A stretch of DNA of 34,419 nt from CAZUTK01 sp964623265 (lineage in GTDB: Bacteria; Electryoneota; B3-LCP). The translations under genes and the position numbers were made by a program. Of this stretch, positions 14,154 through 22,362 are shown in pieces. The first letter of the stretch is position 1; the number at the start of each line of letters is the position of its first letter. Where the stretch lies: the NCBI GenBank assembly GCA_964623265.1, contig CAZUTK010000027.1, positions 1 through 34,419 of the forward strand, in the 5' to 3' direction. The notes under the pieces are model-generated. The model searched no databases. It was not told the origin of the DNA and saw only the letters and a list, made by a program, of their open reading frames with translations.

Positions 14154-16829
14154 TTAAAATCCCATAAACGTCCCCTGCCCCCGGCGGCGTTCGACTTTCA
14201 CGTCTTGCAATTGCGGGGACTTGATGTTGATCTTCAGGTAATACCCTTCCCCGATGCCCAGCGGATTCCAGACGAAGCGGGCTTCCCAGCAGTGCAGATC
14301 GCGGTAGATGGTCAGACCGGCGGATACGACCTTGTTCTCGACGAGGTCAATGCGGGTGTTGTAGCTGATCTGCCAGTTCTGGGTCAGAGAGGCGTCCACG
14401 GTCGCGTTCAACCAGAAGGTTTCCGAGGGGTTGTTGGGATTGTAGCGGTTGGCGGTGTAGTGCAACGCGAGTTGCAGATCCCAGGGGATTTTTCCGAGGT
14501 ACCATTCTTGATCCCGGCGCACGGGGGGGTGGGATTCATACGTAGTATCCCGGGGGACTTCCACACTGCCGCCGGACACCGTCAGGCGGTCGCGTTCCTC
14601 GCCGCGCGTGGTTTCCGGAGAGCGGACCAGCGAACCGATGGAAAACCCCGAATTCGCAGATATATCGAAGCTGCGTAATCTCAGAATCTTGCCCTGAGCA
14701 GGGTCGAAATAGTATTCATTGATCTCGTGATTGTCGCGGAATTTGTAGAAGCTGTGATTGGTGGAGAGATCGAAGGAGAGGCTTTTCAAGACGCCGACGC
14801 GTTGATTGCTGCTGATCGGGGCGGCTCGAAAGCTGCTGGTCAGCGGTGAGAATTTCAAACTGTCCGCGGCGAAGTTGTAGTTGGTGGAAAAATTCAGATT
14901 GAAAAGGTCCACTTTTTTGGTGTCATCCCCGGAGCGATATTTCATCTGGAAGAGATTGGCGAGCTGAAAGTTCAAGGAGCGGGTTTTGCCGCTCGGGGTG
15001 CCGCCGAAGAGAGAGCCCGTGAAACGATCCCGGGATAATGATGCACCGGTCGAATCTACGAAAGTCTGGTAATACCCCCATTGCGGGTCGGAGAAATCCG
15101 GCGAGTAATTGAAGGAAATCGTCGGAGTGGCGGTATGACGGATCGCTTCGACGCCGGGCAGGGGAGCCAGCCAGTAGCCGTAGAGCTTGGTGGTCAAGCC
15201 TAAGGCCGCGTTGAATGTGCGCCGGGCTTTGAAGCCGTTGACGTTTCTGCCCAGCGGATGTTCTGCGGAGTAATCCTTATATTCACCGAACCATTGTTCG
15301 CTGTAATTCAGGCTCGGCGTAATGCTGAAGTAGGAGACCTTCTGCGGGCTGTTGAAGCTTAAAGAATGGCGCGCCGCCGCGCGCTTATCCTGGATGAGGG
15401 ACGTATCCGGATAGGAGATCACTTGATCCAGCACCCGGCGATGCAGGAATTCGCCCGAATAGGAATAGTAGATGCCGTTGTACCAGGCGGGGACGACGTC
15501 GGTCGTATCCCCCTGTTCCCGACGGGGCAGGGGGATAATAGCGCTCTGACCGCGGCGGAATGCGATGCGGGGGATATCCTGCGTGATCTCGTCGTTGCGC
15601 AGGTTCTGTTCGTGATGGACGTTGGCGGAAAGCGAGTTTTTTCCATCGGGGAAAGAGTGGGTCAGAGTCGCGTCCGAACGGAGCACCTGAGAGAGCTGCT
15701 CGTTTAAGTTGAAGGAATAATCCTGATAGTAGCTTTTATCGCTGGTGAAATTGGCGTTGAGATTCAGGCGGGTATTTGGGTCAATTTGTTGATCGTGAAG
15801 GGCTTTTACTTCCCAGCGGCGGGTCTTCTGAGCGGCGAAATGCTGTCGGGTGATAGAGGCTTCGACATTGCCGGAGAGGTGGTAGCGCCAGTTGTAGCGC
15901 GAGGTGCCGTGAAAGAGAAAACCCGACCGTTCGTAGTAATCCAGGGAACTGGTGAAATCGCTGTAATCGTTGGGCGCCCAGTAGTATCCGAGATGGCGGA
16001 TGTATCTGCCTTGCGTGCCGCTTTCCCCGTAGGTGGGGACGATCAACCCGGATTGCCGCCCTTTCCGCGAAGGGAAGATGCCGAAGGGGATCGCCGCAAC
16101 CGGCACGTTGCTGAAATAGAGCACGACGGGCTTGGCGATCACTTTATCTCCGACCACCAGTTTCATTTCTTTGCTGCGAAATGTGTAATGGGGTTCCTCG
16201 AGATTGCAGGTTGTGTAGCTGGCGGGACCAGCGTAGAGGACGTTCGACGTATCTTTTTTCAAGGCGCCGCCCCAGTAATATCCTTCCTGCTGTGCGGTTT
16301 TTCCTTCCGTGATTCTGCCTCTGCGGCTCTTCAGGTTATACGTCATTCGGGCGCCGTGGATCTCTTCGTTGTCTTCGGTGAAAACCGGCGATCCCCGCAC
16401 GAGAATCGTATCCACGACGGTTTTTGCTGAATCCACCCAGAGGGTATCCGCGATGCCTTCGGCGATCACCAGATTGTTCTGCCAGTCCACGATGATCCGC
16501 TCCGCAACCAGCTTCATATTTTTATATTGCACCTGAGCGTCTCCGCGGAGAATCGTCCGTTTATCATCCACAAGAAACTCGATGCTGCGAGCCGAATATC
16601 GGATCGTCGTATCCAGTGCGGAACCCGCGTGTTCGGCGGCTTTGGGGAGGGACAAGGTATCGGGTTGTGCAGGCGGAAGCGCGGCGGGATCCTGCATCGG
16701 TTGGATGATCACCGCCGCAGAGTCCGTTGGATCAGCGCAGAGCGCGGAGGCGGGCGAAGAGAAGACGGTCAGGAGAAAAAGCACCAGCCGAAAAACGGAT
16801 CGTGGGGGGGGTTGAATGACGGAAATCAT
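14154..16829 (-). CDS. lptD: LptD/OstA-like LPS-assembly outer-membrane protein
   Basis: A homologue of the outer-membrane translocon that inserts lipopolysaccharide into the outer leaflet, which implies an LPS-bearing diderm cell. From ATG 16829 there are 891 residues. A signal peptide (RSVFRLVLFLLTVFSSPASALC) is followed by an N-terminal OstA-type beta-jellyroll domain near residues 75-200 (ILRGDAQVQYKNMKLVAERI, then VFTEDNEEIHGARMTYN). Then come VPVAAIPFGIFPSRKGRQSG and a long C-terminal barrel rich in alternating aromatic strands. An upstream ATG at 16937 would place 36 non-signal residues before the signal peptide, so the internal ATG is chosen. No lptE or lptA is beside it. Confidence 0.85.
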   Translation of the reverse strand: MISVIQPPPRSVFRLVLFLLTVFSSPASALCADPTDSAAVIIQPMQDPAALPPAQPDTLSLPKAAEHAGSALDTTIRYSARSIEFLVDDKRTILRGDAQVQYKNMKLVAERIIVDWQNNLVIAEGIADTLWVDSAKTVVDTILVRGSPVFTEDNEEIHGARMTYNLKSRRGRITEGKTAQQEGYYWGGALKKDTSNVLYAGPASYTTCNLEEPHYTFRSKEMKLVVGDKVIAKPVVLYFSNVPVAAIPFGIFPSRKGRQSGLIVPTYGESGTQGRYIRHLGYYWAPNDYSDFTSSLDYYERSGFLFHGTSRYNWRYHLSGNVEASITRQHFAAQKTRRWEVKALHDQQIDPNTRLNLNANFTSDKSYYQDYSFNLNEQLSQVLRSDATLTHSFPDGKNSLSANVHHEQNLRNDEITQDIPRIAFRRGQSAIIPLPRREQGDTTDVVPAWYNGIYYSYSGEFLHRRVLDQVISYPDTSLIQDKRAAARHSLSFNSPQKVSYFSITPSLNYSEQWFGEYKDYSAEHPLGRNVNGFKARRTFNAALGLTTKLYGYWLAPLPGVEAIRHTATPTISFNYSPDFSDPQWGYYQTFVDSTGASLSRDRFTGSLFGGTPSGKTRSLNFQLANLFQMKYRSGDDTKKVDLFNLNFSTNYNFAADSLKFSPLTSSFRAAPISSNQRVGVLKSLSFDLSTNHSFYKFRDNHEINEYYFDPAQGKILRLRSFDISANSGFSIGSLVRSPETTRGEERDRLTVSGGSVEVPRDTTYESHPPVRRDQEWYLGKIPWDLQLALHYTANRYNPNNPSETFWLNATVDASLTQNWQISYNTRIDLVENKVVSAGLTIYRDLHCWEARFVWNPLGIGEGYYLKINIKSPQLQDVKVERRRGQGTFMGF

Positions 16830-16835
16830 CGGTTC

Positions 16836-16864
16836 AATGTAAGAATTTTCGGGAAGAAATGCAA
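16836..16864 (-). promoter_or_regulatory. Predicted promoter for lptD, possibly leaderless
   Basis: On the minus strand, TTGCAT (16864-16859) is followed after 17 bp by TACATT (16841-16836). Only 6 bp separate the -10 box from the ATG at 16829, so transcription would begin at or next to the start codon. No Shine-Dalgarno is visible. Confidence 0.5.
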
Positions 16865-16945
16865 GCTCTCTTTTGGGGTTGAAATTTCCGGCGGCGCAAT
16901 GGTCTATATTGAAAACGGGTTCCTGCGCGATTTTCATTTTAATCC

Positions 16946-16974
16946 TTGCATCCGCCTGCGGTGTCGTCTTAATT
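16946..16974 (+). promoter_or_regulatory. Predicted promoter for MtaA/UroD-like gene, possibly leaderless
   Basis: TTGCAT (16946-16951) is followed after 17 bp by TTAATT (16969-16974). Seven bases separate the -10 box from the ATG at 16982, again implying a transcript with almost no leader. Confidence 0.45.
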
Positions 16975-16981
16975 TAAGAGC

Positions 16982-18049
16982 ATGCGTATTCCGCCCAAAC
17001 ATCTGCTGGAGCCGCTGAATCCTCGTCAGCGGATGAGCCTACTGTTAATAGACGAGGTCCCGGACCGAGTGGTGGTCTATCCGCTGGTGACTTCTCACGC
17101 TGCCGCAATCGCCGGCTTTTCCGTCCGGCAAGCGGTCACGGATGGAAAATCTATGGCGATCGCACAGCTCGCCGCGCAGCGATATTACAAACATGACGCT
17201 CTTTCGGTGTTCTCCGACGTGGGGTTGATCGCAGAAGCTCTGGGATCGAAGCTCTATTTCCGAGAGGACGACGTGCCCGTGTTGCTGCAACCCGCTCTGG
17301 AGCACGCGGAACAGGGACAGGATCTGTGCCTGCCGGATGCGGATTCCCTGCCGGGGAGGTACAGGGTTTACATCGAAGCGATTGAGATGCTGCAGCGGCA
17401 AGTGGGGGATATTCTCCCTGTGATGGCATTTATCCCCGCGCCCTTCACCACCGCCGCTCTGCTGCGGGGAACGGAAGATTTTCTGGTGGATACGTTGCTG
17501 GATCCCGAATCCTGCCATCAGATTCTGGAGCTTTCTTTCGAGGCGGGGGTGGAACTGGCGGATCTCTGCATTGAAGCCGGTGCAATCCCCATGCTGGTGG
17601 ATCCGCTGGCGTCCGCTTCGGTGATTTCCCCGAAGACCTTCGATGATTTCGCCGTGCCGTATCTGAAACGTTTCTCAGACTATCTCCACCGCTACGATTT
17701 CGACGTTTTTCTGCATATTTGCGGGCGCAGCGAACCGATCCTAAATGGGGTTCGGCGCACGGGCTGCGATCTGTTCTCCTGCGACGAAGTGTCGCTCGAA
17801 TTCTGTCGAAAGAATATCGGGGGAGAAATCCGCATCATCGGCAACCTGAAGCCGACGGATCTGCTGGAGGAGACGCCGGCGAATATCGAGAACAAGGTGG
17901 ATGCGATCTTGGATGCGGCGAAGGAGAATCCGAAGGGTTTCGTGCTCTCGACCGGATGCGAAGTGCCCATCGCGGCGTCCAGAGAGAACCTCCTCGCCTT
18001 CGTGCGGGAGGGTCGCAGGCGAGGGATGTACTGGGGAAAAGAGGAATGA
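16982..18049 (+). CDS. Uroporphyrinogen decarboxylase / MtaA-CmuA methyltransferase family protein
   Basis: A 355-residue TIM-barrel protein of the UroD superfamily. It is more like the methylcobamide methyltransferases (MtaA/CmuA) than true HemE. The zinc ligands of that branch are present: H245-x-C247 in FLHICGRSEP and C326 in LSTGCEVP. The N-terminus has the family pattern LNPRQRMSLLLIDEVPDRV. The ATGA overlap with the next gene, an acyl-CoA dehydratase activator-type ATPase, shows that the two are co-expressed. No corrinoid protein, 2-hydroxyacyl-CoA dehydratase or heme genes are next to it. It may be a corrinoid-dependent methyltransferase or a component of an activation system; the substrate is unknown. 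Confidence 0.8.
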   Translation: MRIPPKHLLEPLNPRQRMSLLLIDEVPDRVVVYPLVTSHAAAIAGFSVRQAVTDGKSMAIAQLAAQRYYKHDALSVFSDVGLIAEALGSKLYFREDDVPVLLQPALEHAEQGQDLCLPDADSLPGRYRVYIEAIEMLQRQVGDILPVMAFIPAPFTTAALLRGTEDFLVDTLLDPESCHQILELSFEAGVELADLCIEAGAIPMLVDPLASASVISPKTFDDFAVPYLKRFSDYLHRYDFDVFLHICGRSEPILNGVRRTGCDLFSCDEVSLEFCRKNIGGEIRIIGNLKPTDLLEETPANIENKVDAILDAAKENPKGFVLSTGCEVPIAASRENLLAFVREGRRRGMYWGKEE

Positions 18050-18834
18050 TCACCGCCGGTTTGGACATCGGGTCGCGCACGACCAAAGCCGTGATTCTGC
18101 GCGGCGGCGAGGTGGTCGGGCGGAATATCTTGAAGACCGGCTGGCTCCCTTCCGCGATGGCGCGGGAAGCGCTATCGGGGGCGTTGTTTGCGGCAGGCAT
18201 ACGCAGGGAAGAAGTGGAGAGGATCGTCGCTACCGGCTACGGGCGCATCCACCGAGCCGTTCTCGAAATCGCCGATGCGCAATATACGGAGATCGCCTGC
18301 CACGCCCGCGGAATCAATTTCCTGCTGCCGCAGGTTCGAACTTTGATTGACATCGGGGGCCAGGATTCCAAAGCCATTCGTCTGGACGAATCGGGGTTGG
18401 CGCTGGATTTCGCCATGAATGACCGCTGCGCCGCGGGGACGGGCAAATTTCTGGAGATGACAGCGCAGGGGCTGGATCTGGATCTGGAAAAATTCATTGC
18501 GCTGGCGCTGCGGGCGAAGAGCGCAGCGCGCATTTCGAGCATGTGCACGGTCTTCGCCGAATCCGAGGCGATTTCTCTCTTGGCGGAAGGTAAAGAGCCG
18601 GATGAGATCGCGCGGGGGCTGCACAACGCCATCGCCGCCCGGGTCATCCGCATGGCGGAAAGCCTGGGGATCGAGGCGGAGATCGGTTTCAGCGGGGGCG
18701 TCGGCAATAATCGCGCCATGGTTCGCGCGTTGGAAGAGGCAGTGGGGATGCCCATTTATGTTCCGGAAAAACCGGAATATGTGGGAGCTTTAGGTGCAGC
18801 GCTGCTGGCGGCGGACAATCCCTTTGAGCGATGA
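18046..18834 (+). CDS. 2-hydroxyacyl-CoA dehydratase activator-type ATPase (BcrAD/BadFG/HgdC family)
   Basis: A 262-residue ASKHA ATPase. Family members hydrolyse ATP to push an electron into a partner enzyme such as 2-hydroxyacyl-CoA dehydratase or benzoyl-CoA reductase. The phosphate loops DIGSRTTK (7-14) and DIGGQDSK (102-109) and the GFSGGVGNN adenosine motif are present. So are both cysteines that hold the bridging [4Fe-4S] cluster in HgdC homodimers: C128 in NDRCAAGTGKFLE and C167 in SSMCTVFAESE. ATG 18046 overlaps the previous stop and is preceded by AAGAGGA. The usual dehydratase subunits are absent here. Partner and substrate are therefore unknown. Confidence 0.88.
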   Translation: MITAGLDIGSRTTKAVILRGGEVVGRNILKTGWLPSAMAREALSGALFAAGIRREEVERIVATGYGRIHRAVLEIADAQYTEIACHARGINFLLPQVRTLIDIGGQDSKAIRLDESGLALDFAMNDRCAAGTGKFLEMTAQGLDLDLEKFIALALRAKSAARISSMCTVFAESEAISLLAEGKEPDEIARGLHNAIAARVIRMAESLGIEAEIGFSGGVGNNRAMVRALEEAVGMPIYVPEKPEYVGALGAALLAADNPFER

Positions 18835-18853
18835 AGTTTTTTCGCGTTCTCGC

Positions 18854-18882
18854 TTGACTCAACAGGTTAATTTTTCTATCTT
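18854..18882 (+). promoter_or_regulatory. Predicted promoter for tRNA-Gln
   Basis: TTGACT (18854-18859) is followed after 17 bp by TATCTT (18877-18882). Transcription would start near 18889, five bases before the mature tRNA. Confidence 0.75.
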
Positions 18883-18893
18883 ATTTGAATATT

Positions 18894-18964
18894 TGGGATG
18901 TCGTCCAACGGCAGGACACATGGCTCTGGACCATGGTATCGGGGTTCGAATCCCTGCATCCCAG
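18894..18964 (+). tRNA. tRNA-Gln(CTG)
   Basis: Acceptor TGGGATG/CATCCCA is perfect. D stem is GTCC/GGAC. Anticodon stem CATGG/CCATG holds loop CTCTGGA, giving anticodon CTG. The T arm has loop TTCGAAT and discriminator G follows. CCA is not encoded. Confidence 0.95.
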
Positions 18965-19019
18965 CGAAAGGCAGCCGGAAACATCGTCATCGCACGTTAG
19001 AACGGCTTTTAAGGAGCGG

Positions 19020-19044
19020 CGCCCGCTGAAGCAGCGGGCGTTTT
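19020..19044 (+). terminator. Rho-independent terminator after tRNA-Gln
   Basis: An 8-bp GC-rich stem CGCCCGCT / AGCGGGCG (19020-19027 and 19033-19040) with a 5-nt loop is followed by TTTT. Confidence 0.75.
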
Positions 19045-19127
19045 GCATGAATATAGTAAGAAGCGACAGCTTTTTTTGTAGGTGAAGGTATCGGCGAGGA
19101 GGACGATGACGGATCGCATAATAAGCC

Positions 19128-19152
19128 GAGGGCGGCGCAGTGCGTCGCCCTC
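19128..19152 (-). terminator. Hairpin downstream of the subtilase gene
   Basis: A near-perfect inverted repeat (GAGGGCG-G-CGCA against TGCG-T-CGCCCTC, one G-T pair) lies about 40 bp after the protease stop. On the minus strand it is followed by GGCTTATTATG, a poor T run, so termination is likely but not certain. Confidence 0.5.
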
Positions 19153-19189
19153 AGCATGTGAAGTAAGGATCTTTGCCGGTCTGACCTGA

Positions 19190-21985
19190 TTATTTCATCA
19201 GGATCATCTTGCCGCTGGCGTTGAAATCGCCTGCGGTCATCTGGTACACGTAGATGCCGGAAGCCAGCGCGGAGCCGTCGAAGGTGAGTTTATGGACGCC
19301 GGCTTCGCGATAACCGTCCACCAGTGTGGCGACCAATTTGCCGCTGATGTCGTAAACCGCCAGGACTACGCGGGTTGCCTGCGGCAGCTTGAATTCGAGG
19401 GTCGTCGTCGGGTTGAAGGGATTCGGGTAATTCTGCGCCAGGCTGAAGGTTGTGGGGGTTTCAGCCCAGGCGGTGGGAGTCAGGTACGGCTCGAAACCGT
19501 CTCCGTCGTTTTCCCAGTTGTTGACACGGATCCCGTCGCCGACCGAGGATTTCGTGAAGGTGAAGCTGTCGGAATCCCAGATGGTCGCCGGGTAGACGCC
19601 GACGCGCCCTTCATAGGTGTACATTCCCGTCGGGGCGCTTGCCGGGACGGTTTGAGTGCGGGTGCGGGTGAGGGATCCGGAAGCCGGCAGAGTCAAGCTG
19701 ACGGGACCCAGCACTGGTCCGTACCAGGCGCTGCTGGGCAGCTGCACCATGATCCAGGCGTCGAAGGTAGATGGGGTGGTTTCGTTGTTCGTGACGCCGA
19801 CGTTGAAGCTGAAGCTGCCGCCGGAAGCCGGAATCTGGATGGGCGGGTTGATGGGCGTCATGCTGATCGTCACGTTCGGCGCCGCGGCGGGTGCCACACC
19901 CATCACGGCTAAGCCGTAATCCGCGTCAATGACACCCGGCGTTTCCAGATGGGCATCCTGAATCAGCTCGTTGGCTTGAACTTCGATGATCCACTGTCCC
20001 GCTCCGGGGTTCTGAATGAAGACGCACTCTTCGGTGTTTTTCGTATCCGCCGAGCCGCCCGCCGTGGACCAGACGCCGTCATACAGGCCGCGGTTGCCCC
20101 AGTAAACCGTTCCCGTGGGGGAGGTGACCTTCAACGTGAGGTCATTGATGCGGTGTTGAGTCTGCACGGAGGGATTGCCGGGGGGATCCGAGTAAACCAT
20201 AGCGATCTTCAGTTCCGGCGTTCCGGCGTTGACGGTGACGGTGTGTTGAGTGGAACCGAATGGCAGTAGGACGTCGGTCTCATCCACGAAGTAGATTTGA
20301 TTGCGCATATTGTAGAGTTTCTGAAGATCCGGCATTCCCCAGCCCTGGTGCGTCCTGGTCTTATCATGCGTTGTGCCGGTGAAGGGGTACTGATAGGCGG
20401 AGACGATCAGCATCGCTTTCGCCGTGGTTGGATGGCAGCGGTTTTGGAAGACGGAACCGCCGGGGATCACGGTGTTTCCGAACAGACCGCCGTCCCACAT
20501 CTGGAAGAAGAGACCGAAGTGGCCGGCGATTGTCGGGGTGGCGTTGCTGGTGCCGCTGAAGGTGCCGTACCCGGTGGTCGAAGTCGTGTAGGTGGTGAAG
20601 ACCTGATCGTAGAAGTGAGTGAACGTCGGTTTGATTCTGCCGTCGGAGGCCGGACCGATGCTCGCGCCGCCGTTCCACATATCATCCGCGCGGTCGAGGG
20701 TGTTGTAGTGGTAGATTCCGCCGCCGGATACATAGTTCTTCGCCCAGGCTTGCGGGCGCGAATTCTGATTCCCGAGATTGCTCTGCGACTGACAATGCAG
20801 GACATCGGAATCGAAGCTCCAGGCGTCCGCTTCCGCGGAGATCGTGGTATACTGCGTGGTTTGAGGGCTGCCGACGCTGGCGGTCTGGAAGACGGCGAAA
20901 TACGGCGACTGCGGCAGCTGCATGGAGCAGGTGTAACGATTGGTGCCGTTCAATCCCCAGTTTGAGTAGTCGGCGAAGATGCCCTGGCCGTCCGGCAGGA
21001 GACCGCGCGCCTGCGCGTTGCCGGTGCCGTTGCCGAAGTTGATGCCCATGCAGGCGGTGCCGTGAGCGTCAATGCTGGCGGGACCGTGCAGGATGATGGG
21101 GTGATGCTGAAAATCCACATGTCCGGTCTGACATCCACCGTCGAAGATTTCGCCGCGCACGTCTTCACCCGAAAAGCCGGTCATAGATTCGAGGAAATTG
21201 GCGCCGCCGATCTGGCGGGTGATGTCCATATCCGATTCGTAGGGACCCCAGACGTCAATGAAATTGACTTCATTGAAGTGGGCGACCTGGATCAATTGAT
21301 CTTGGTTCAGAGTGGCTTCCACCAGGAACTTGCCCGCGTCCGCGCGGTCCACGATGCCGCCCAGAGCCGCGATGCGGTCTGCGATGGCGAATTTTTCCTC
21401 CACTGAAAGCGCCTGGATGTTATACCGCTGAACGGGCAAACCGGCGCCGTTTAAGCCAGCGAGGATGCCTTCTTCCAGCCGGTAGGCGGGGTGGTAGGGA
21501 CCCACCCAGCGGACGTAAGGCAGAGCCGCGATGCGGGCGAGCGCGGTTTCATCCATCTCGACCAGGTAGGCGAATTGCGCGATGTAATGCCGCACATTTC
21601 CGCCCAATCGGACGATATCATTGTTGAATTCCAGTAACGGTTGCGTGACGAACTGCACAATGTACAAATGCGTGCCGGCGTCCGCGGCTAAAGTCGGGTC
21701 CACCGCCGGTGTATCCTGCAGCGGATCGAAATGCGCATAGCGCAGCCCCAATTCGTAGGAAGCTTGAGCTCGGCGCAGGAGATTGCCGTCCCGGCGGATC
21801 TCATAGAAGGTTCCGAATTCACCGCTTTCGGTCCGATCCTGCCAGAGTCTAAGACTGATGTTCGTGCCCGGCACGGAGATGAGGCGTTCATCGCTTGCAG
21901 CAGCGTTACCTGATCCCGGGATGCCGACGGCTGCGACGAGCAACAGCGCACAAAGAATCACTCCAATCGTTCGCGTCATGTTCAC
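19190..21985 (-). CDS. Secreted subtilisin-like serine peptidase (S8) with T9SS-type C-terminal domain
   Basis: A 931-residue secreted protease. A signal peptide covers about residues 1-29. A propeptide-like region of about 220 residues precedes the S8 domain. The catalytic triad is D282 (in EIFDGGCQTGH), H308 (in DAHGTACMGI) and S480 (in FSGTSNATPTIAGHF), with N403 as a candidate oxyanion-hole residue. The Asp motif reads DGG rather than the usual D-S/T-G. Beta-sandwich modules follow. The last ~85 residues are a textbook sorting domain: FSLAQNYPNPFNPTTTLEF, VYDISGKLV and ending SGKMILMK. A GAGAG ribosome site precedes the first of two close ATGs. The protein probably degrades extracellular protein, is cell-attached or released, and feeds peptide uptake. 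Confidence 0.93.
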   Translation of the reverse strand: MNMTRTIGVILCALLLVAAVGIPGSGNAAASDERLISVPGTNISLRLWQDRTESGEFGTFYEIRRDGNLLRRAQASYELGLRYAHFDPLQDTPAVDPTLAADAGTHLYIVQFVTQPLLEFNNDIVRLGGNVRHYIAQFAYLVEMDETALARIAALPYVRWVGPYHPAYRLEEGILAGLNGAGLPVQRYNIQALSVEEKFAIADRIAALGGIVDRADAGKFLVEATLNQDQLIQVAHFNEVNFIDVWGPYESDMDITRQIGGANFLESMTGFSGEDVRGEIFDGGCQTGHVDFQHHPIILHGPASIDAHGTACMGINFGNGTGNAQARGLLPDGQGIFADYSNWGLNGTNRYTCSMQLPQSPYFAVFQTASVGSPQTTQYTTISAEADAWSFDSDVLHCQSQSNLGNQNSRPQAWAKNYVSGGGIYHYNTLDRADDMWNGGASIGPASDGRIKPTFTHFYDQVFTTYTTSTTGYGTFSGTSNATPTIAGHFGLFFQMWDGGLFGNTVIPGGSVFQNRCHPTTAKAMLIVSAYQYPFTGTTHDKTRTHQGWGMPDLQKLYNMRNQIYFVDETDVLLPFGSTQHTVTVNAGTPELKIAMVYSDPPGNPSVQTQHRINDLTLKVTSPTGTVYWGNRGLYDGVWSTAGGSADTKNTEECVFIQNPGAGQWIIEVQANELIQDAHLETPGVIDADYGLAVMGVAPAAAPNVTISMTPINPPIQIPASGGSFSFNVGVTNNETTPSTFDAWIMVQLPSSAWYGPVLGPVSLTLPASGSLTRTRTQTVPASAPTGMYTYEGRVGVYPATIWDSDSFTFTKSSVGDGIRVNNWENDGDGFEPYLTPTAWAETPTTFSLAQNYPNPFNPTTTLEFKLPQATRVVLAVYDISGKLVATLVDGYREAGVHKLTFDGSALASGIYVYQMTAGDFNASGKMILMK

Positions 21986-22111
21986 TCTCTCTTTTTGTTT
22001 TAGTAGACTGGGCTTCTGGTTATCATTTTATACGTAAATCCATTTGAAGAAATAGCGGTCTTGGAAATTTTAAGCGATGAATGAAAGGTCTTATGAGGTT
22101 ACGTAAATTTA

Positions 22112-22140
22112 AATATAGTAAAAATTTTAGGTGAAAGCAA
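22112..22140 (-). promoter_or_regulatory. Predicted promoter for the subtilase gene
   Basis: On the minus strand, TTGCTT (22140-22135) is followed after 17 bp by TATATT (22117-22112). The leader would be about 120 nt, and the AT-rich intergenic stretch 21986-22362 holds no gene that I can see. Confidence 0.6.
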
Positions 22141-22309
22141 GCTGTTTTTTCGAAAGCCGGTTTTTTCCTCGGTCTTTGATGTTCCGGATTTTTGCATTTC
22201 CGGCATAATCCGTGTGGATGAGAATTCTAATTGAATCATCGGGAGAACTGAATTTCAGGGGCGACGGCGATTTCTTCGAATTGCGCTAACAGTGCTTCTT
22301 TTTTTTGCG

Positions 22310-22315
22310 TATATT
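22310..22315 (+). promoter_or_regulatory. Possible -10 element for pntAA-pntAB-pntB
   Basis: TATATT lies about 48 bp before the pntAA start. The hexamer 17 bp upstream is TAACAG, a poor -35, so only the -10 box can be supported. Confidence 0.35.
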
Positions 22316-22362
22316 AAAAAAGTTACAAAGCGGGATTTTCTGAAAAAGAATCGAGGTTTTCA

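Noticed and set aside
16829..16937. Longer lptD start at ATG 16937
   Set aside because: It would put 36 residues in front of an evident signal peptide and would start upstream of the best promoter.
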